The notes under the pieces were generated by a model. That model saw only the letters and a list, made by a program, of their open reading frames with translations, was not told the origin of the DNA and did not search any database. From Rhodamnia argentea (taxonomy: Eukaryota; Streptophyta; Magnoliopsida; Myrtales; Myrtaceae), in NCBI RefSeq assembly GCF_020921035.1, contig NC_063152.1, forward strand, positions 31,991,903-32,055,902: a stretch of 64,000 bases of DNA. Direction: 5' to 3'. The translations under genes were made by a program, and so were the position numbers. Positions 50,504-64,000 of the stretch are shown one piece after another (the first letter of the stretch is position 1; each line of letters starts with the position of its first letter).

Positions 50504-52606
50504 ATGGATCCCTCAATCTCGCTGTGCCTAAACGAGTCTTTCCCAATCGCGCTACATACCAAATCAGTGGACCTGAGGGGAAGCTCGCGGCCCTCGCACT
50601 CTTCATCGTGTGAACAAGGTGGACCCTTCAGTTTCAATCACGCTCTGGACAGTTTGAGCTCTTGCGCTGCGTTAAGGGACTTAAAGTCCGGTTCTTGCGT
50701 TCACGCGGCTACTATAAAACGTGGGTTCGACGCCGATGTCATTGTTGGCAATACACTGCTGAATTTCTACTCGAAATGCGGGTGTGTGGTCGATGCTACT
50801 AAGGTGTTCGAGTATATGCCTGAAAGAACGGTGGTATCATGGACGTCGATGATGTCTGCCTTCTGCGAGCTCGGAGAAAGTGACAAGGTGATGTCTATGT
50901 ATCAGCAGATGCTGCAAGAAGTGGACCCTAATGAGTTCTCGTTGTCCGTGCTTCTTAAGGCTTGTGCGCAGAAAGCTGATCCCAGATTGGTTGAATCAGT
51001 CCATTGCTGGGTAGTTAAGGAAGGATGCGTCGCAGAAGGTTTTTTGAGTAATGCCTTGGTGGGTGCTTACGCGAAATCTGGATATAGGTCTGTTGCTGAG
51101 AAACTGATTGGAGAGAGCGAGGGCACGGATGTGGTCTCTTGGACTTCCCTTATCTCTAGGGCAGTGGAAGAGGGAGAAGTGGAGATGGCCATGAGGTATT
51201 TCTTGAGGATGCAAGAAGATGGGATCGCTCCGAACGAAGTAACGATTCTGAGCGTCTTGAGGGCATGTTCCTTGATCAACGAACTTCTGGTCTTCAAATG
51301 GGTACATGGCTTGATTATGAAAGTGGGTTGGTGCTTGGATGATTTTGTATTGAATTCTCTGTTGGAAATGTACTTGGTTAACGGGTATTTCTTCGAAGGA
51401 ATGCAGATTTTCTGCACGTATATGTTCGTAGGCGAGGACCGGTATCTTCAACCAGAAACATTGGCTGTCATCCTTCAGGGATGCTGCCGTGTGGGCTTTC
51501 TTGAGCTGGGGAAACAGATACACTGTTTTCTGATAAAGAAGAGAGCCTTTCCAAGCTTAGTGGTGGAGAACTCACTCATCAATTTATATGCAGAAAATGG
51601 ACGTGCACATTCTGCATTTGAACACTTCAAAAGGATGTCTGCCAAAGACATTGTTTCTTGGAATTCCATCATCTCTTGTCTTGCAAGAGATGGGAACTCC
51701 AGCGAGGCCATAAGGCAATTCAAAAAAATCCACTACAATGGAGGCGACGAACCGAGCCGTCCTGATTTTGTCACGTTGTTGGCGATACTTCATGCCTGCT
51801 CGGAAATGTCATCAGCTCAGCTAGGTCAAATGTTCCATGGATACATAACCAAAACAGGATTGGTTCGTGATATTTTCATGCAGAACTCTCTAATTGACAT
51901 GTATGGAAGGACAGGTAGATTAGATTTAGCAAAGAGTGTCTTCCAGGACATGCAAATTAAGGATCTACCTTCCTATAATTCTCTGATCATGGCGCTGGGA
52001 ATCAATGGAGATGGTCTATCTGCTGTTAGGGCATTCGACAAGTTGAAGGAACTGCAAACAATCCAACCAAATGGAGTTACATTCATCAACGTTCTTTCAG
52101 CATGCGCCCATGCAGGAATGGTTGAAGAAGGGCTCGGAATTTTCTACTCCATGAAAAGAGAATATGGTGTCGAGCCAAGCATAGAACACTTTGCCTGTGT
52201 GGTTGACCTGTTGGCAAGATCAGGCAAACTCGAAGAAGCTCTAGCCTTCGTCAAGGCCATGCCCACAGTGCCTGGACCTGCAGTCTGGGGGGCTCTTTTG
52301 GGTGCTTGTGCAATTCATAGCCGCATTGACGTGGCTGAAGAATCAGCGAAATGGCTCTCGCTTTTGGACCCACAGGGAAAAGCCTGGAGGGTTGGCATGT
52401 CGAATGTCTATGCGAGCGTAGGTCAATGGGAGGACTCGTGGAAGGTGAGAGCTGAGCTGGAGCAATTAGATGGGAAGGAGGAGGCATGGAGCAGTGTGGC
52501 TGTCCGAGGGGATGATGTGAAGTTCATGGTTAATGACACGAAGCATCCGCAGAGTAGGAGTATATATGAAGTGTTAGCAACGCTCACAAACCACATCAAA
52601 TTGTAG
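50504..52606 (+). CDS. Pentatricopeptide repeat protein, PLS class with degenerate E/E+ end
   Basis: An intronless gene of 700 residues starting at the first ATG (MDPSISLCLN). The open frame extends 12 nt further upstream only from a GTG. PPR motifs run from about residue 45 to 600, with RTVVSWTSMMSAFCELG, KDIVSWNSIISCLARDG and PNGVTFINVLSACAHAGMVEEG. The C terminus (WGALLGACAIHSRIDVAEE ... NVYASVGQWEDSWKVRAEL) is E-like, and VRGDDVKFMVNDTKHPQS is a shortened E+ segment; there is no DYW domain. It likely acts on organellar RNA. The transit peptide is weak by eye. It converges on the eS10 gene. Confidence 0.92.
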   Translation: MDPSISLCLNESFPIALHTKSVDLRGSSRPSHSSSCEQGGPFSFNHALDSLSSCAALRDLKSGSCVHAATIKRGFDADVIVGNTLLNFYSKCGCVVDATKVFEYMPERTVVSWTSMMSAFCELGESDKVMSMYQQMLQEVDPNEFSLSVLLKACAQKADPRLVESVHCWVVKEGCVAEGFLSNALVGAYAKSGYRSVAEKLIGESEGTDVVSWTSLISRAVEEGEVEMAMRYFLRMQEDGIAPNEVTILSVLRACSLINELLVFKWVHGLIMKVGWCLDDFVLNSLLEMYLVNGYFFEGMQIFCTYMFVGEDRYLQPETLAVILQGCCRVGFLELGKQIHCFLIKKRAFPSLVVENSLINLYAENGRAHSAFEHFKRMSAKDIVSWNSIISCLARDGNSSEAIRQFKKIHYNGGDEPSRPDFVTLLAILHACSEMSSAQLGQMFHGYITKTGLVRDIFMQNSLIDMYGRTGRLDLAKSVFQDMQIKDLPSYNSLIMALGINGDGLSAVRAFDKLKELQTIQPNGVTFINVLSACAHAGMVEEGLGIFYSMKREYGVEPSIEHFACVVDLLARSGKLEEALAFVKAMPTVPGPAVWGALLGACAIHSRIDVAEESAKWLSLLDPQGKAWRVGMSNVYASVGQWEDSWKVRAELEQLDGKEEAWSSVAVRGDDVKFMVNDTKHPQSRSIYEVLATLTNHIKL

Positions 52607-53773
52607 GAATGTTGTCTGATCACTGAGATGGCGCAGCTCCTGATCGTGGTTGACCATGTACACTGTATAGATCCATAGGCCGCTACCAGTGTCTTCGAAA
52701 AGAACTCATGTTTTGTTCTTTTTGCAGTGAAGAAGATGATGGAATTAATCAATCAATCAGAGAGCAACCGTTACTGCTGTTCAACCGCCTAGGGAGGCTG
52801 ACGCCCTTCAATTCCCTAGTAATTCACCATCTCAATCCCCCTTCCGGCACGACCTGCTTCTCGGTGGAGCATCGACCGGTTCAACTGCACGATGCTACCC
52901 CCGCTCTTCAGGTGGGCTCATTGCAATTCTGGAGCTTGATGGTTTAACTAAACGCAGGGGGCCTCTTAACATTGTATATTGGAATTTCATGGGTCGGTGC
53001 CAGCAACAATCTGCGCACTATTTTCGCCCTCGATGTAATTGGTGGTAATGTTCCCTGCGATGCTACTAGGTAACGGTTCGTTCGTTCAATTGACGCTATG
53101 TGCTGATTTTGTGTCGACCGTGGACGTTTTTCTTTGACTGGGTTCGACATAAACCATGTACAGATCGAACTCGGGCAGGTTCTTGAATGAATCTCTTTCC
53201 AGCCACGTTGTCGGTGCCTTTATAGCTCCTATGGTTGTCGTTTCATCTCATTTTATCATTGCATCACACGCTGATTACTGTATCGTTCACTAGAAAACAA
53301 GTATAGCAGCCGCCCCACCATAAGACAAACCACTAGTCTCACTATTCTTGTTCTTGTTCGACAACAGAAAAACTGGTTTGCATCGTATTTTTTGGATCTA
53401 ATGCTTCATAGAAAATGCAAGGAATTTACCAGTTTCTAGCTCAAATCTTATAATAAGAATCACTAAGACGGAGGTGAAGCGTTCAATTTCCTAGACATAG
53501 TGAAAAGTTCAAGAGGCCATTAACGTAAAAAACAAGTGCCAACCAAAGGTTCCAGCAAAACCCAACTGCAATAATTAAGAATACTATAACAATAGAAAAG
53601 CAAGACCCCATTCTCAAAAATTCAATTTGTCAGAACAAAAGCAGTGCTTAATCCGCTAATAACAGATAAACAACTCTCAGGGACTAGAGCTGACATGCTG
53701 CAACCAACTGCAGGGTGCCGCATGTCATGCCCTTCTTACAACTGGACAGCTGAAGCTACTAGCCATGAACCGT
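52607..53773. other. Shared 3' region of convergent PPR and eS10 genes
   Basis: Untranslated and intergenic sequence of about 1.2 kb. Short open frames have no family resemblance. Confidence 0.45.
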
Positions 53774-55559
53774 TCAAGGAAGGTTTGAGCTAGCCGGTCC
53801 AGCACCATAGCCACCACCTCCCCGTCCAAAGCCTGGTCTTCCACCAGGACCACCCTGCATGACAGAACTTGATTGTTATATTGGCCAAGAAAGATTAATC
53901 GTGATTGTATAAGAGAATTCTCTACTGCAACCAGTAAGGACGGTCCAATTGCTAATGGCAAGATTCTGGCACCATAAATCTAATGGAAGTAGTCAAGTTA
54001 TCTTTCCCTCATTCACTCAAGTTAGTGGTGCAACACTAAAGTTGGAAAAGAGCTGGACAAACAAAAATGAATCATCTGCCTAATAACTCTTTCGGTAAGA
54101 AGTTTAACCTAATCATAATTGTAAATATAGAAATAATTGATTTGAGATGCATCCCTTGCGCATCCCCAAGTCAAAAGCAAATAAACTCATTAATCAACTT
54201 AGTCCAATTTTTCATTCTAATGAATACAGAACCTTAGCTATGAAGTATGCAATAGATGGCTTGTCCTAGAAATCATTTTCATGTAATGGCGAGATTCTAT
54301 ACCGTCTTAACAGTAAGGAACTCACCAATAAAGTCATCGCAACTTCGTACAACTTAGCAAAACAATCACTTATCACTTAAAATAATGACAGTATGACTAG
54401 TAGGAGATTGGTATATTACCCCGAAGGAAGGCCTGTAGTCAGCAGGAGCTCCTCCTTTGTCACCGAAGTCACCACCAGGTCCACGGGGACCACTACGGTA
54501 GCCCTCACGGTCACCAAACCTCCGTTCTCCTCCCTCATAGCGAGGTGGGCCACTGTTCAACATTACAAAACTTAGGATAAGGAACAGGCTATGAACCGCA
54601 GGAATATAAACCCTGTTATATATACTGTATCAACACGATCAATATTGAAACTCGAGACATGCATCTAAAATAACAATTACCGTGGGCGATCACCAGGTGG
54701 GCCACCCATGGGCCTACCAGCCGGTTTGGCCTGTTTCTTCAAAGTGGCAGGGACAATTTCCGAAGGGAGATTCAAGTAAGTCCTCAGGAACTCGATCCCA
54801 TCGTTCGTAAGGTACCAGTAATAGTGCATCCAAGCAAAGGTCTCCCTCACGTACTCCTTCGACTTAAAACTCTGCATCAGCTTAATCACCTGCAAGTTCG
54901 GGACATCGATTTCCGGGTGTTTCGCAAGATTGTAGTCCTTCTTGGCAAAGCAAACTCCCTCTATAGGAACAATGAAAATATTCAACAAAACCAACTAAAG
55001 ACAGAACAAGCCAGAATTAATGGGCTTCATGCTAAAGAGCAAAGATGCATCTAGATCTTAATTTTTTGTTGTACTGAGAGAACAACTGAGCACAAGCAAT
55101 GGTGGTGTACAAATTCGTGCCAATATGCGGCACGAATGCAAGTCTAAAAGTATATTGAGAACGAAAGCACGACTACCAGAACACAAAGCATAGATAGAAA
55201 TAAGCACGCCAAATTACTTCGAGCTCATATTGCCACTGAATCGAAATGGATCGGAAAAAGGGTCAAGGTAATAGAGAAAGGAGTGACCTTGGAAGAGGTA
55301 CTTGGAGATCTCACGGCGGTTCTTCTCTGGAATAATCTGAGGCGAAGGGACAAAAAAATGAACTTGTCAGCGCAATTCAACCCGCGAATGAGGACAAAAA
55401 AGAACTACTTTCTCCCACTGATGCTCGAGCTATGAAAACTTCAAGACTGTTCATCCTCTAGCGCCCTCTATTTAGTCGATCAGCTACAAACCCAATCAGC
55501 TGAGAGCATCGACTCCGCACACACACAAGGACGGAGAGAGAGAGAGAGAGGCTTACCAT
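53774..55559 (-). CDS. RPS10: 40S ribosomal protein S10 (eS10)
   Basis: Five exons on the minus strand (55559-55557, 55336-55288, 54960-54681, 54552-54420, 53854-53774) give 181 residues. The first coding exon holds only the ATG. The product begins [17 protein letters not shown] and continues with [37 protein letters not shown] and [13 protein letters not shown], diagnostic for eS10. The C-terminal tail is Gly/Arg/Pro-rich ([33 protein letters not shown]), as in plant homologues. It binds the small subunit near the mRNA entry channel. The first intron starts with a CT-rich stretch right after the ATG. Confidence 0.96.
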
Positions 55560-57002
55560 GGCTGCGATGAAGAGGAGACGACGGCTAATCGGCGGCGGCG
55601 GCGGCGGCAACAAGCAGAAACGCTCGGCTCCTTGGGAAATTCCTGACTTGCTTGTTGCAGTAAACCCTAGAATCAGCCATGGGCGGTGTTTTATAGCAGT
55701 GCTGCGACGGCAGTAGGTATTGGGCCGTCTCTCTCTCCATTGGGCCGAAAGCGAAGCTCAGACCATTTATTTCAATTTGTTATTACCGGAATGGTTTTCA
55801 CTCCACGGCCCAAAAAATCTTGAAATTTCGACATTTTTTTTGGTCGAAAAAAAAAAATCACGGATTTTAAAAATATTTTCTTAAAATTGAATGAGAAAAA
55901 ATAATTTCATTATCAACAGAATTCTTTAGGCATAGACCGTTGTTGATAATGAAAATGTTTTCCCTGTTTGAATTTTTTCCAAACGACACGAACAATCGGG
56001 TTTATGAGGGATGTTTCCTCAAATCCTTTCGTTTTTTAGACTAGATTGACGGTCATCTTACAAGTCATTAAAAGGCCATTGCCTTAATGATGTTCTCCTG
56101 ACTTAAAGATTCCATTTGTTTCAAGAAAAATAAATAATTTTACAAATAATTTTTTAAAAATGATGTTTGTATCATTCGAAATAATTAGTTAATTAAAAAC
56201 GTTTCCAATATCGACAAATATTCGTGTTTAAACATTTTCGTAAATGATGAAAAAAATTTGTCATCCATTTATTCTTATATACGATATAAAAAATTATTTT
56301 TAGGAATATATTTTTCAAATCATTCGAACGAAGCATAAGAAAGAACAACAATCAATAATCCGAATTTTAGAGCCTGTTTTATGAAATTGAAAATTAACTG
56401 TTGAAAATCTAAATATTGAATTTTTTAATAAGAATGATAGTAAGTGCTGAAAATAGAATTGAAAATTTCGATAGCCTGTAATAATCAAAATTTTGATAGC
56501 CTGAATATTATTATTCATTTACTAAACATAGGAAAACAACCTCGTTGGTATATTTCACCCATGTACTCAGCAAGACTTTGATTGTCATCCGCTATTTTTC
56601 CACTGAAGGACCTTAAAAAGTCATTCCCTTACTTACACATATTAAATGGATTTCAGACTTAAATTATTCAATTTAAGTGACGTTATTTAACATTATCAAA
56701 CAAGCTCAATCTTCTTAAGTGTTGAATTGTTAGCTTTTAAGCACTTGTTTGGGTCATCAAGTGAGCATTTAGACTTACGTGAGTGACGGACTCAGTCAGC
56801 GAGGCGGTTGATGTTTCGCCGATGCCTTAAACTGAACATTATATTAACTAGTGAGGTAACCTCAAATCCTGTCCCAACCATTTCTTTTCCGAGGCAAAAA
56901 AAAAAAAAAAAATTACGAAATGACATCGCAAGGGTTATGCCACTAGAGAGACATTTCCAACCCAGTTTTGTTTAAAGTTGCTGAAATCTTGTACTCTCCG
57001 AA

Positions 57003-57905
57003 AAAATGATGTAAATGGTTCTTAAACTTTTATCTAATGTACAATGTGGATGTATTCGATTTCGCTTTGGAGGAATGTTTTGGGAAAATGCAAAAGCCTT
57101 TATGCTAAAGGGGTTTTTTGAAATGCAATTAATGTTTGATAAAGTGTATTTTGAAAAATATTGGGGTACAATTTTGATTAAAACGGCGTTTGAAAAAAAG
57201 CACACTTTGCAAAGCTCTTTTATTTTTATTTTAAAAAAAACTCAAAATTAGCTAAGGACCGGTCGTTATTCGATGAGACTCCGGTGAGGCCAAGTCTGAC
57301 GCCTCCAACCTCGCCCGAGATTGAACAACCCGAGTCGACGGCCGGCCGCTAGTGGGTAAGGCCTTTGCCGGAAAAATTAGAATTTTCAAGGACATTTCCA
57401 TAATTATGAAAGCATAACAAGGGTAAAATTGGAAGGAAAATTTTTTATTTGCATTTCGAAAATTCAGCATTTCTCCGGACTTGCTCTGAGGCAAATGTCT
57501 TTAGGCTTTTAGGAATGCAATTACATTTTTCCAAAGCTGTTGTAAAAAAAAAAATTGCCAAGGGACTTTGGAGCTCCAAAACCCCTTGCAAATGCTAAAT
57601 CAAATAAAGCCAAATTTGTTTAATGTGATTTTTGAACTTTAGCTTAATGTGCAACGAGATTTTTGAACTTTTAATTTATTTAGATTGGTTCGATGTAGTC
57701 TTTGAGTTTTTGGTACATGTTTAAATTGGTTCAATATAGTCCATAAGCTTTTGGTACGTTGAACATTTCTATATAGTATATGGACTAATTTGAATATATA
57801 TAAAAATTTTAGAGATCACACTAAATAAATTAAAAATTTAAGAACCGGCTAACTAAAAGTTTAGATATTTCGAGTCAAAATTTAATTATGATTTGTATCG
57901 TTATC
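57003..57905. mobile_element. Family B MITE interrupted by another element
   Basis: The left end 'aaaatgatgtaaatggttc' and the right end in reverse complement 'gggataacgatacaaatc' are family B termini. The family sequence stops near 57048 and resumes at about 57607 ('tttaatgtgatttttgaac'). The piece in between is a different inverted-repeat element. Confidence 0.5.
57049..57606. mobile_element. MITE inserted inside a family B element
   Basis: The left end is 'tattcgatttcgctttgg' and the right end in reverse complement is 'tatttgatttagcatttgc', giving imperfect inverted termini. About 560 bp, no gene. It splits a family B element, so it is the younger insertion. Confidence 0.5.
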
Positions 57906-58199
57906 CCTGATTTCCAATTACACCCAAATGGCGACGCCTGCGAATGATGAAGCGACAGCTTCACGGCTCGTCGTATGATCGAGGCGACACCGGTGGTACC
58001 CGGAACACCTGCGCTCTCCCAGTCGTCGCCGTATCTCGCGCTCGTCGTACCCCCAATGTCGACCCTTCCGCGCCGTCAATAGCCGCGCTCGCGACCCTCG
58101 CCACTCGTGTGGAGCCATTTTGACCCCCCTCTAATTGTTTATTCCAGCTCGTCGAACGCAGTATATGCTGAAGGAAGCCGAACCAGCTCCTCCCCTCCG

Positions 58200-58343
58200 A
58201 TGTCTCCAGGTCTCCTCCTACACTCCGCGAGCGAGCGAGCTGGCGCTGCTTCCGTTTCGCGATCGCTTTCATTTCTCTTTCGCTCGAATCCCTAACGGCG
58301 GCTTGCTCTCTTTTCAGCTGCTAGATTCTCTTCGCGCAAGGTG
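58200..58343 (+). other. Upstream mini-exon and first intron giving a longer MDAR N terminus
   Basis: An ATG at 58200 opens a 10-nt exon (58200-58209). Splicing from its donor (ccag|gtctcc) to the acceptor ttttcag at 58317 joins it in frame to 58318-58343 and then to the ATG at 58344. This adds MSPAARFSSRKV to the N terminus. If the intron is kept, the frame from 58200 stops after 31 codons, before 58344. The donor is weak, so this is a supported hypothesis rather than a certain exon. Confidence 0.5.
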
Positions 58344-63893
<5,550 letters not shown>

Positions 63894-64000
63894 TCGCGGA
63901 CGTTGCCATAATTCAATTCATTCTTTGCCGTTCACTGGAATAACAGCGAAAAATGATGGCTCCCTTCTCATGTCCAAATGAAACCGGCGAATAAAATTTG

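Larger units (their letters stand above)
55560..58195. other. Intergenic region with nested repeat
   Basis: The first few hundred bases are the promoter of the eS10 gene and the last part the promoter of the MDAR gene. Between them lies AT-rich DNA with a nested MITE at 57003-57905. No gene recognised. Confidence 0.5.

Overview
This is plant nuclear DNA. The evidence is spliced genes with GT-AG introns, PLS-class pentatricopeptide repeat (PPR) genes, a plant MAP kinase, plastid and mitochondrial redox enzymes, and AT-rich intergenic DNA full of miniature inverted-repeat elements (MITEs). The protein sequences look like a eudicot, plausibly a woody rosid, but I cannot fix the species from sequence alone. 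There is no CRISPR array, operon or bacterial island.

Layout: 1-8.9 kb is gene-poor and made of MITE-like repeats. A BTB/POZ gene (9209-11374, +) converges on a phosphoglycerate-mutase-like gene (13306-15007, -). A Golgi-type DUF604/fringe-related glycosyltransferase occupies 18228-21690 (-). About 6 kb of unrecognised and repeat DNA follows. A single-exon E+ PPR gene (27988-30417, +) is followed by an NTF2-like plastid gene (31352-32800, +), which meets a 44-codon conserved-looking gene (32832-32966, -) tail to tail. Repeat DNA then leads to an MPK4-type MAP kinase (36581-39816, -). Another 5 kb of repeat-rich DNA precedes a cytosolic HSP90 gene (45574-48602, +). A second intronless PPR gene (50504-52606, +) converges on the gene for ribosomal protein eS10 (53774-55559, -). 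The window ends with a complete organellar monodehydroascorbate reductase gene (58200/58344-63893, +).

The genes are independent units rather than a pathway. They cover protein folding (HSP90), translation (eS10), stress and immune signalling (MAP kinase), organelle RNA metabolism (two PPRs), ascorbate recycling (MDAR) and Golgi glycosylation (DUF604). I reconstructed exon models by hand for every multi-exon gene; in each case the phases close and the reading frame is complete.

The most interesting signals are in the MDAR gene. A 10-nt upstream mini-exon can add a mitochondrial-type N terminus by splicing. A perfect 30-bp tandem duplication copies a 5' splice site so that either donor keeps the frame. 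A 659-bp hAT-type MITE lies in the same intron. Also notable are a 120-nt, stop-free intron in the DUF604 gene (exitron-like), several hAT MITEs with imperfect 8-bp target-site duplications, two related MITEs with GC-rich proline-coding cores, and one nested MITE insertion. I found no credible undescribed multi-gene system.
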